64,000 nt of DNA from Nemania diffusa (Eukaryota; Ascomycota; Sordariomycetes; Xylariales; Xylariaceae), in the NCBI GenBank assembly GCA_038501195.1, contig JBBPUQ010000007.1, positions 1,775,501-1,839,500 on the forward strand, written 5' to 3'. The position numbers were made by a program, and so were the translations under genes. The notes under the pieces were generated by a model, which did not search any database, was not told where the DNA came from, and saw only the letters and a program-made list of their open reading frames with translations. Shown here piece by piece: positions 1-10,400 of the stretch; the first letter of the stretch is position 1, and every line of letters begins with the position of its first letter.

Positions 1-1
1 A

Positions 2-1339
2 TTCATCTCCGACCTTCCTAATAGCCCTGAAACCACAGACCACAATGCTCATTTCGAGAGCCAGTTCCCTCATTGTCGGTGGTTGACACGAGGATGGACA
101 CTTCAGAAAATGATTGCCCCGCCTAAAGTGTTGTTTTATGATTCAACCTGGACATTCAGAGGCTCCAAGCACGACTGGAAGCCTCTCTTGGTCAAGGAGA
201 CGGGCGTGGACGAGGCAGTACTAGACGATTCGAGAGGCCTGCGCTTTATCCCGGTAGCACGACGTATGTCGTGGGCCTCTAAGCGTCAAACGAGGAGAAC
301 CGAAGATATGGCCTACTGCCTACTAGGGATATTCGATGTCAACATGCCTTTAATCTATGGGGAGGGTCCTAAAGCTTTTATGCGGCTGCAAGAGGAAATT
401 GCGAAGGACTTGTGTGACTTGTCTCTATTCGCATGGCAGCAGGCCGACTATTCCCAAAAATACCGAGGAATTTTAGCCACGTCCGTCGCAGAATTCTCGA
501 ACTGTCGTGAGATAAAGCACCGTATCAAAGGTGCAATCATCCCAACCGAATTTACTCTCACAAATAGAGGTCTTCGTATCGAAACTGCATTGGTCAACGT
601 TCCAACTTCTAGCGACAATTTGATATTGAATCTCGGTTTTTCATATCGCGATGACTGGCCGATATATACCTCTCAAGGGTGGATTGGAGTGTATCTTGCG
701 AAAACAAATAACGGCTTCGTCCGCGCGAGACCGGACAAGCTTTTTGAAGCTAACCGGCAGGAACGGCTACGCTGCCCACCAGGCTTGATACATATACGGA
801 AGACTATAGATATTTCCGAGTCTCTTGATATAGAACGACAGTTCGAGCGGGCGATAAGAGTCGAATTAACCAAGCCGCCGGGCTGGCCTGGAGCTATCAG
901 AATAGAGGCTGTGGCGCCAGAGGGCCTCTGGGTAGAAAATAAATCCTCTTTTTTGCATCAAGGCCGAGGAATAAATGCATATGTTCAATGCGCGGTTCAT
1001 TTGCCTGACCAGACTCTCCTGCGTATCATCGTGGCCTGCTCCACCATGGGCGATCCTGTTTGCAACATCTGGCACCCGCATGACCATATGTGGCGTGATA
1101 TTGAGTACTTTTTAAATAACAGCAACGAAAGGGCGGATTTTGTCGCAGTCGACTATCTAAGAATGCACTTCCTCAGCCATCACACTGCCTCATCGAAGGC
1201 GACGAAATATCTCGGAAGCCAGGGGACAAGAAACTTTATATCCATCTCTGCTGAACTGAAGGGGCACACTAATGACGAAGGTCACTCACTGTTCATCTTA
1301 CATATAAATATCTGGGCACTCCACCGAGCAAAGACGTGA
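2..1339 (+). CDS. HET-domain (heterokaryon incompatibility) protein, 5' end cut off
   Basis: The frame is open from base 2, so the true start lies left of the window. The first visible residues lead into the conserved stretch HCRWLTRGWTLQKMIAP, followed by MSWASKRQTRRTEDMAYCLL and GIFDVNMPLIYGEG, then a match to RLQEEI. These are the hallmark C-terminal blocks of the HET domain (PF06985) as found in Pezizomycotina. About 300 further residues follow, probably the variable tail seen in such proteins. HET proteins take part in non-self recognition and trigger cell death after fusion of incompatible hyphae; which gene this one would pair with cannot be told. The visible part is one uninterrupted reading frame of about 445 codons. 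An internal TTG at 83 is not the start, because the conserved CRWLTRGW motif begins upstream of it. The family call is firm; the allele function is unknown. Confidence 0.9.
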   Translation, partial: FISDLPNSPETTDHNAHFESQFPHCRWLTRGWTLQKMIAPPKVLFYDSTWTFRGSKHDWKPLLVKETGVDEAVLDDSRGLRFIPVARRMSWASKRQTRRTEDMAYCLLGIFDVNMPLIYGEGPKAFMRLQEEIAKDLCDLSLFAWQQADYSQKYRGILATSVAEFSNCREIKHRIKGAIIPTEFTLTNRGLRIETALVNVPTSSDNLILNLGFSYRDDWPIYTSQGWIGVYLAKTNNGFVRARPDKLFEANRQERLRCPPGLIHIRKTIDISESLDIERQFERAIRVELTKPPGWPGAIRIEAVAPEGLWVENKSSFLHQGRGINAYVQCAVHLPDQTLLRIIVACSTMGDPVCNIWHPHDHMWRDIEYFLNNSNERADFVAVDYLRMHFLSHHTASSKATKYLGSQGTRNFISISAELKGHTNDEGHSLFILHINIWALHRAKT

Positions 1340-3013
1340 CCATAGCATAACAACAATAGTGAGGTGAAAGTGTATACTCGTTGTATTTACCTTGCTTAGC
1401 TGCGTAAGTAAGGCGAAAAGACCTCGTCACATATACTAAAACGGATAGTTTGACAGGCATACACCGCATTTTAGAGACTTGACGAAGGTCTCGATGGCAA
1501 TTCCATAGATTCCTAGCTTCAACACAGAGTCATTGATGAGAAAGCAATCGATAGAATTTCAGTCTTGAGGTCCAGGTGACCTGCCTCCTCCATTAACCAA
1601 TACAGGTGGGTTAGGTCTCAGACAGTTGGGCGCGTATGCATATAGCCAGTCCTAACAGCTTCCTGGATGTCTTGGCAGTCTTTGGCCGTGCGACAGTAGC
1701 AAAGCAAGTCCCCGGAGGGGGCTGTGAGAAATATATAGAAAAGATTCGGTGTAGATCTACTAAGCTAAACCTAATCAATAGACAATCCCTTCCTCTCTAG
1801 GAGCCTGTTCACCTGTGATGTCACAATATGAAAGGTGCCTGGTGTCCCACATTAAAAGTGACTGCTCAGTATGCCCTCCTGATTCGATGTGATCCGGGTG
1901 TGGAGGCTGAATAGATAATGCTTAAGAAGAATTTATGCCTAATTCTGTAATCGTGACTCATAACCTTCTGGAAGTGGTTATGCGACTGCAAGTGTCTCCA
2001 GCCTGTATCTAGATAATTGGCCAAAATATTGCACTTTAACGCAAATCCGGTCTAAATCCGTGGCTGAGCTAACTAAGCTGCGACATGGTTGATATATAGG
2101 CAACAATCAACCCAAATCACACTCTTCTATTCAATTTTCGATAGAGTCTATTACTTTCGCGTATTTCTTTTAGAGCTGTTTTTTCTTGGACGAGAAGCCT
2201 GAAAGGTGTGCTCATGCTGAGAGCTCCCGCGCGAAACTACTCTCTTCAACGCGGTCGGCTTCATCAGCATGGGTTGAGGACGCTAGCCACAAATCCTAGT
2301 CGTGACTCACCGGCCAGCTCGTCCCTGGGGGCTTACGCATTAAATAAATAGTTGCGGTTGTGGTTATTGATTCGATCTGGAGCCGCCTTAAATCTAGGTC
2401 ACCTTTGCTGAAGGGAGATCTCAAGTTTGAATTTTTAGGTTTTGAGGGCCGACGATGGCGTTTCTTTCTACGATACGCAGGCCTTAAAAACCCCCTGAGC
2501 GCCATGATATACTTAAGTTCCTAAGATTTTATACTGATCCATGTTGTAATCATTTATTGTTTATACTGATTTTATAACTCTTTTCCCGTCCTTTTTTTTC
2601 AATCTTTATCGAGTTGAGAGACCACTTGTTGGGCTTTCATGGACCCTACGGGCCTACATGCCACTCACTTCCCCGGTGTAAACACGCCAAGCCGCGACAC
2701 ATTTCCAGCAAAGATGTACGATTTATTTCACAGATCTTTACAGGACTTATATTTTATGACAAGGCCCATTTAAAGCACTTCAAGTGAAGTGTGATCTCGA
2801 TTATGGTTCCGGGGTGTTGTGATGCTCAGCCGGTGAGGTTTCGCCGCGAGTAGGCTAACATGGGGAATGAGTGCAATCTAACGACACGATTCTATGGGGG
2901 CTAGCCTTTCCCTTGGACGAGTCTTGGTTCTTGGTTCATTTGAAAAAACCTCAGCGGCCAAGCTGATAACGTGCTTGCCCAGACGCTATGTTTCTGGGCA
3001 AGTATGAGCTTTT
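1340..3013. other. Intergenic, no gene seen
   Basis: This stretch separates the 3' end of the HET gene from the 3' end of the peptide transporter, so the two genes converge. Only short open frames occur (for example 69 codons on the minus strand near 2.3-2.5 kb) and none resembles a known family. No RNA gene or repeat was recognised. Confidence 0.6.
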
Positions 3014-5226
3014 TTACCCCTCCTTCTTCTCGTCAGCTTTCTGTTCACTCCCAATCGTCTCCTCAACCTTCTTCTCCGTGCTTGCGGTCTCGAAGTCATC
3101 CTTGTACGTCATGAACACCTCGTTGTTTACATGTCGGTGCCTCCACCAAAAGATGGCGGTCTGGACGGTAAGAGCAATGGCGGGCGCGGCCCAGGCCCAG
3201 ATGAGGGTAGGGTCGGTGATGGCCGGGACCAAGATCTCTCCCAGAGCGCTAGACAGGGCGGTCATGAACAGGAAGATGGCAATCACAGTGGCTCTCATGT
3301 TCTCCGGCGCTCGAGCGTATGCGAGCTCGTAGGCAGTCACGTTCACGAAGATTTCGGATATAGCTCCGAGAGAGACGTTCGGGATCTGCCACCAGATGCT
3401 AATAGGCGACACGCCATCGCAAGTGCTGGCTTGGTATCCGCTATTGAAAAGTTCAGCATATGGGTCTTGGTTATCGAAGGGGGTGCATATGCGCTACTCA
3501 CCATGGACTGGTCTCGTATACACGGTACTGGACGATGGCACCAATGACACCCGAGATAATGGCGAGAATGAACCCAAATAGCATGCGGTCAATACGTCCG
3601 AACTTGATGCCCTTACGTCGGAGGAAGGGATACACGATTTCGCCCATGATTGGTGATACCACGATAATCGTCAACGGGTTAAAGTTGTTCAGAAGATCGT
3701 TCGGCGCGCCACTGCTTGTCATGGCGGCTCCCTGGTTGCTCAGCACAGGGCCCACGCCGCCATCGTTCAGGATCCAGATGGGGATGTAGAGGAAGATCTG
3801 GACGGCCTCCCATGTGCGCTGCGCATCGCTGACGTCCTTCTCCGAGTAGGTGACGACAGTGCCGTACTCGGCAAGAGTAGAGGGCCGGACATTGTCCCAC
3901 AGGTTCTTCGAGAAGATGTTGCCCTTGCTCTTCTTCAGCGCGGCGACTGTAATTTTAGCGAAGCGAGTCAAGTCGGAACCCACGGGCTTCTTCTTGACGA
4001 GGCGCTTATTTACTATGGTTCGTCAAGGTCAACAATCACCCTAACAACGCTTGATCTCCAGTATAGACTAGCGACACCCAACCCAGAAATCCCCAAACAG
4101 GATGAACTGGATATGGCGAAGGAGGCTTGAGAGAAAACAAGCCGTGGTGACGATAATGTGTACTTACTAGCAGCCAGCAAAAGCGGCAGGACGAAGTAGA
4201 CGATGCCAGGCGCCAAAAAGGCCAACCAGAACCCACGATATTTCTCAATATAGACGACAGCGATCGAGAAGAAAGCGCCCACATTGACGAAAGCGTAGAA
4301 AATGAGTAGGATATGGCTGATGGTAGTCTCCGGATCGACAAGGACCTTCTCTCCGGACTTGAGCACCTTCGTATACTCGCGTTGGTGCTGGTACTGGTCC
4401 AGAAGAGTCGGCGCCACGTTAGGCTTAAAGATACCGGCTCCAAACGCAAGGAGGAAGAAGCTAATAAGGAAAGGAGCGGTGCCCTTTCCGGCTTGGAGGA
4501 CTGCTGGTGCAGCACCTCCAACTAATCCCTACATATTAGCTACCTAGACACGCGCAAAACTAGAGGAAGCCTGTCCAACGTACTACAATAACGACCATGT
4601 TAGCTTATGTTTGCATGATGTTCGCGTTCTTGCCACGGGGAACGGGCAACTCACCTCATAATAACGTGTGCAACTCCGCCGATCAACACGCCAATGAGGA
4701 TGGCTCGAAACCGTCCAATTTTGGTGTCCGCCCACCAAGCACCGAAAATAGGGATGACATAGGCCAAGAATGTGAACAGGAGAGTCAGGGCGGAAGCCTT
4801 CTGAAGCCCGAGATCCAGAGCGCCGGCATGGGAATTCGGCTTGCTGGGATCGATGGCACCAGCGCCGTTACCGCCAACTGGCAAAGGGAACTGGATGAAA
4901 TTATTAAAGACAGATTTCACGCCGTAATACGAAGCTCGTTCAGCGAGCTCGACGAAGCAGAGGGCCCAGGCGGTGATCGGGACCGAGCCGTAGACCTTGC
5001 GGAGGGTACTTCGCTCCTCCTCGGTGGGCGGTGGGTAGAGCTCGAGATCCACTATCTCCGTGGGTGCTTCAGACGAGTTAGTATGCGAGGTCACGGTCCC
5101 GACGTTCAGGCCCTTCTCGGTGTCGATAACATCAGTGCTGGTGGGCTCGACAACGTCGTGGTGGACGTTCAGGCCGACGACGTTCTCGGGTTCAACGTGA
5201 TTCGCAGCTGATATGGGGCATCCCAT
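3014..5226 (-). CDS. PTR2: PTR2/POT-family di- and tripeptide transporter
   Basis: This is a proton-coupled oligopeptide transporter of the plasma membrane (POT/PTR2 family). Joined exons are 5226-4656, 4521-4168, 4012-3502 and 3440-3014, giving 620 aa. Visible family marks are the ExxER motif (FVELAERASYYG) near residue 105, the segment FGAGIFKPNVAPTLLDQY in exon 2, the loop VLVDPETTISHILLIFYA, and IPNVSLGAISEIF with YARAPENMRA in the last exon. About a dozen hydrophobic segments alternate with loops. The acidic first 70 residues and charged tail are typical of fungal PTR2 cytoplasmic ends. Introns 2 and 3 are ordinary GT-AG introns. Intron 1 joins in frame only if read as a stwintron, restoring IMIGGAAPAVLQAG across the junction. 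Fungal PTR2 genes are usually controlled by nitrogen source, but no site was identified here. Confidence 0.93.
4522..4655 (-). other. Stwintron of the [D1,2] type (intron within the donor of another intron)
   Basis: Reading the minus strand, exon 1 ends ...ATGA at 4656. The G at 4655 is followed by a complete intron (4654-4583, 72 nt: donor GTGAGT, branch GCTAAC at 4604-4599, acceptor TTGTAG). Removing it brings G4655 next to TACGTT and creates a new donor GTACGTT for a second intron (about 62 nt: branch GCTAAT at 4540-4535, acceptor GATTAG at 4522). Sequential removal yields the in-frame family sequence IMIGGAAPAV. The simple single-intron models I tried break the frame or hit a stop. The donor and branch elements of both introns are near-consensus. 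Confidence 0.75.
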
Positions 5227-8200
5227 GTTGATTAGTCGGTTGACAGAGAGGGGTATTCAGCCTATACGATGTAACATACCCATTGCGAACCGGTCACGTT
5301 AATTTACGCACGCGCAGATGTTATGGCAGTTGGGCTCAGCGGACTGGCGAAGTTACACCCGCGTGGGAAAAGGGATGCACAACGGTTTCTACGGCACGAT
5401 AGGCATGGCCTCGAATACTTATACCTACCTACCATCAGAAGCAACAAAGGCCTAGCAGGTGGCGCGATGTTATCTCATGGATGATGTGACCATCCTCCGA
5501 CAGCTAGCACGGCCGACCTTGCCCAATAGAAGCATCTTATCAACGAGTGTGGTAATACCGCGCTGGGAAGGTCGCAAGCGAACGCCAGCTGCAAATTGAG
5601 CAATATGGGGTCAAACACCACTATCAATCAGCGTGCGAAAATTCGAGATTGCGACGGCTCCTTGCGCAATTGCTACCATGCATGGCATCTTACTACGACG
5701 GCCTCGCCACACGGTTCACGCCGCACTGTGGCACGAAAACCAGCTCGCAGCGGCCGTCGGTTAAAAATGGGATAGGATTGCCTGGAGAAGTCCATGGACA
5801 TGGAGTCGGTATACGATACAAGGGGCCTTTCCAGCCAACCGCATCCGTATTATGCTTATCTACCTGTCGTGCTATTCGTCCGACATCACGAACTCATTAC
5901 CTACTTTCGGGCACTGAGCACCTGACTACAGAATACGCAGTAACTATATATGTACATAGGTAGTCTAGGTTATCTGTAGTGTACGACGGTTCGCGGACTG
6001 AGGGGACACCCTTAACCAATACTAGGTTAGATGGCATGTAATGCCGGGCGTTAGTTTCTCTCGTCGCTCAGCGAACAACCCAATGATAATGTGTTCAGAA
6101 AACAGAGGCCACAGAACTGGGGTTGCTGGTATATAAGGTGCCTGAGGTATATATCTTTACATATACTATCAAGACTCCTACACAACTATGTTATTCCCGT
6201 CTCGATTTCCCTCGTCTATGCACTCCGCTCCATGCTCCACTACTACGCAGTACCCTGTAATGATGTACACTAGACTTATGCTTAGAGTGGACGTGGAAAG
6301 GGTTGCCGGAAAACGGCAGAACAATACTCCGTGCTACGGACCAGTCAGAACTGGAGTTTTCTAAGAGTTCTATTCTGTACAAAGCTACCTTTAACGATGG
6401 TATGGCGGTGGGAAACTCGTGTGGTAGACTATGTTTTTGGGACTAACAAGTATAGGGTAATATGTTGCGTCGGTAGGAATGGTGTGCGAGCGGGTAATTA
6501 AGTTGCCATGGTGCTACAAGGGTTTGGTGAAAGCGTGAGAATTAGATTCTTTGTATGCTGTATTACCTTCTAGATGCTCGCCCTATACCACGCTGCACTT
6601 CACTCATTCTAGACACCGGGGTCGCTTTATTTTATGCGTAGTATATGTCTATCTAGCTCTCGTAACGACTTGAACTTGGTGTAACCATAGAATCATATTG
6701 ATTGGGTGTCCTCTCAGCCCGTAACACGCGGCGCCTATCTAATCAATATTGTTACCAGGTGACGCAAATGCATGTCGGAATAATTGTTCTTGGAGGGGGT
6801 AAATGCTTTTAGGCCCGGAAATAAGAGTACCAGCTTTATTCAAGTGAGAAAGATGACGCCCCCGTTTCCAACACGAGGAAGAATGGCGAAAGCGGATGAA
6901 ATGAGTCGTCAAACTCTCTTCGCTGCCATACCAACTTCACTAAGTACTGTACGACTTAGATAATTATCAAGGGACTTTTACCTTCCTCTTTTGGACATGC
7001 TAGGTATACACGCTAACGCCCGCGCACCCTGGACACTGTACAGCATATTCAAATATCCAGATAGATAGGTAGGATAAGGGTCTACAAGTACGCAGTAGGT
7101 AGGTAACTGACCTGCCGGGGCTGGACCACCCGACCCGGCATACTTATCATCTAGAACTTCTAAAGCCTGCATCCCGCTTCCCCTCTTTCTTACTCTAGTG
7201 TAACGCTCAAGCCTATGTCAGCTAGAGCTGAAGTTTAGGCTGAGGTATGCCATGATCCCAGTCTACCAACCTTGAATCGAAAATATCACTTTAAACACAG
7301 CATAGCTCATGCATCAAATTTCTTCCCCTCAAATTGGTAACCTATCTTTTAGATAAGACTTTCCTGAGTTAGTTTAGAAGATATTACTGCCCTGCTAGTG
7401 TGCAAGGATATTGTAAGGTATGTAACATAGGTCTGCAAAGCTTTAGACGAGGCAACGCTCGAGCCAGTTGGTGGCCTTTGCAGAAGTATACCGTCTATTC
7501 TGTACGAGGTTCACAGCTAAACTAGCGTACCGACTGTGCGTGAACATGGGACTACTCAACTGCTGTGCCGCTCACTTGTTGTAGCCTGTACATAGAAGAG
7601 TACTTCATTGGTTTAAACAGATTCTATTTAGGTATACGTAAGAGCACATGGTGTGAGCTAGGGTTGGCCGCTTATATGTAAAGGTCCCGTGACAGCTAGA
7701 GGTCCAGGGTTGTACCTTTCCGGTGTCGTAATTATCATTTCACTCTTTTCGCTTACACGGACTGTCGTCCGTGGTGTATACGGCACAGTCCTTCTTTACG
7801 TTTAGTATCACTAGCTTCTTAACAGTCCATATCAATTCAGTCTAACTTACGGCAGTGATTTTGTATGCGCGTACATCATGATAAGAACATCACTGCTATC
7901 TATCGGGATAATAGCTTCTATATACTTCAAAGACTAACGTAAACCTATGGGAGTGGATCAGGTCCCATTAATGATTAATCGGCCAGACCCGTCAATGGCG
8001 CGTAATGCACGTAATGCAGATTCACAACCCGTCCACTATCTTTTGGTAGATTATATTATAGTGTGAAGGATACCCCGCCCTATTGCTTAGCTTTCCAGTC
8101 TAGGTTGTCTCTTGTGTATATTAATCATAGAAGTATATTTATATCATCCGTAAACTTCAGTTATGAAGCGCTCAACGATGTCCCCTCCACATTAAGGAAG

Positions 8201-10400
8201 GCAACTACGAAAAGCATAAAGACTGCTTTATCTTATCTGCATATAAGCACGTAATAGTGCGTACACTGTTATTTCATAACACGAAACACCTAAGTGCAGA
8301 TGAACCACATAAACATAGTTATCTAATCTGCTAAGTAAGAGGCTATAAGATAAGGCTGAGATAGACTAATAATAATCTGGTGTTAGCTGTAAATATCTAC
8401 ACTTGTATGGAAAACATAGAGTGGTTATCCGAAAGATAGAACTGCGAGACTACCTAGGTAGCTTGAAACTAGGACAATCAACAGTTAAAAAAATTAGGGG
8501 ATACTCAGATAACCTACTAAGCTAAAATGGACTTAGCGTTTTCATAAAATAAAACCGAGGTATGTAATATGCAAAGGATAGCCAGCAACCTACTAGTTAC
8601 ATTGGCATTGTTCGTTCTCGAAAATATTGTCCTGGTCCTACGAGCCTTGCCATGACTACCTTAAGGAAAACTCTCCGGAGAAACAAATGGGCGGAGGTTA
8701 CAGGCGTGACACGGAGCCACAGTATACGCAAACACGGAATAATTGAAAGTATGATCTTGGCTTTGCTTTTTAATATAAAAGTTCTTTTATGAAGTAATCG
8801 ATTCTTAGCCGTGTTAATGGAGAACTATCGAGCACAGAAGAATTTAAGCGTCGAAAAAACTACTAATATTAAGTAACCCTGAGTAGTAACTAGGGTGCCA
8901 GCAGCAGTAACGACTGTTCGGATAAAGAAAGGGATGATAGAAACAGATAGTAGGACAATATGAACATCAAAATTCAACACTATAAAAGGGATATGAGGTA
9001 TCTCACACAACCTTGCAATCCGGCAGACTGAAGATGATGGCCAGGGCAGTGGCCCTAGACTGATGGCATATCAGTTTATATATAGGAACTGGGATCTATG
9101 ATATGCGAGGCTCATAAAAATGCTAGCTAGTAGCTCTACTAGGAGAAACTGTTGGTGAGGAATAGGCTATCTATTAAGAATCCAACCAGGTCAAAGTGCA
9201 GGCGAGACCACCTCTTATACTATTACTCTATCAACCCGATGTTTCCCCTCTTGCCATCTTTCAGTTCACAGTAAACCGCGAGCACAAACACGCTGGTCGT
9301 CTCCGTCACCACATTTCCTAGCACCTCGCTTTCTCGCCAAGGGATCTTAAGTATTTATAAGGGGAATGCCTAAGCTCTTATGCTACATACTCGTTAGGAG
9401 AGATATGATAACCACGGGTCGGAAAATGTTAGAGATAATACTTTTGCTCTCTTACTGCTTCCACCTCGACGGCATTCCGCATGAGCCTTAGCCGATTCAT
9501 ATGCTATAGCACTAGCGAAAGCACCATGCGCATGCCGCGGACACCATCGCCCATGAGCGAGGCGATACATTGTTCTCGTTTTCTACCTCGAGGCGGCTCT
9601 GCAGGCGGGTGCACCCCATATATTTGTGATACCATTTTATGATCCCTCCTGCTCTTGCATGTAGTAAGATTGCAAGGGGACTTTATATAGACAGCGATGA
9701 TTTAGAATATTTAGAATCTTGCAGACTAGATTAGCGAAATGAGTAGCTACAGCTTTTGATAAGTAACTCTGTCGTCTATGAGGCTAAACCGATTCTATTC
9801 ATACATATTATCTTGTAAGTTATGTTTTTTTTTTTGCTATTTATTCGATACTAAGTGACGTATACACGACGTTGAATCTCGAGACTGACGAGGATCCCTG
9901 ATAATATTTACGACTGCTGGGTTTGTCCGCTGCCCTTCGATTACTATATTGACTAATTTCATCAGACACCACCGACTTGAGGTTGCAGCACTTGATAGTA
10001 TTCCATGGTAAGAACTTGAAGGATAAGTACCTAGGTAATGAGTTTATTATTAGTTGCGCTACACTTACTTATGCACACATTGCGGCCAAAGCGCCTCAAA
10101 GAACTGGTTCTGTTGGTTGTCTATGGGGTTCTTTTTTGTAGAGTGGCGCCCATATTAGCATCGAGGCTTTCCAACATTAATATGTAGGTACATAATCAGC
10201 ACAAAATATAGCAATAGAGCTATAACTGTGTAGAATTCGAGCCTCAAAGGGTATTTCCTAGTCTAACATGACACTTTGGCTGCATCTCAAACCGGTGTCT
10301 TTTATCCCCTCAAACGAACTCCTAGTAATGCCACGCAAAGCCAATGCAACTTGCATCCGAACTCCATATGAAATGCTAGGTATAATTTCCAGCAAGCTCT
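5227..10400. other. 5.2 kb gene-free region
   Basis: No open frame longer than about 105 codons occurs and no frame joins into a recognisable protein on either strand. The DNA looks rich in TA steps and short direct or inverted bits such as CTAGGTA, especially from about 6 to 10.3 kb, which would fit old, mutated repeat DNA (for example RIP-altered). No transposase, reverse transcriptase, terminal repeat or RNA gene could be recognised. An 11-base T run lies near 9826. The first few hundred bases act as the upstream region of the peptide transporter. Confidence 0.55.

Noticed and set aside
4597..5211. 204-codon plus-strand frame over PTR2 exon 1
   Set aside because: It is the antisense shadow of a clear PTR2 coding exon.
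8063..8254. 63-codon frame in the gene-free block, first thought a retroelement relic
   Set aside because: No catalytic motif or neighbouring frame supports it; composition fits chance in AT-rich DNA.
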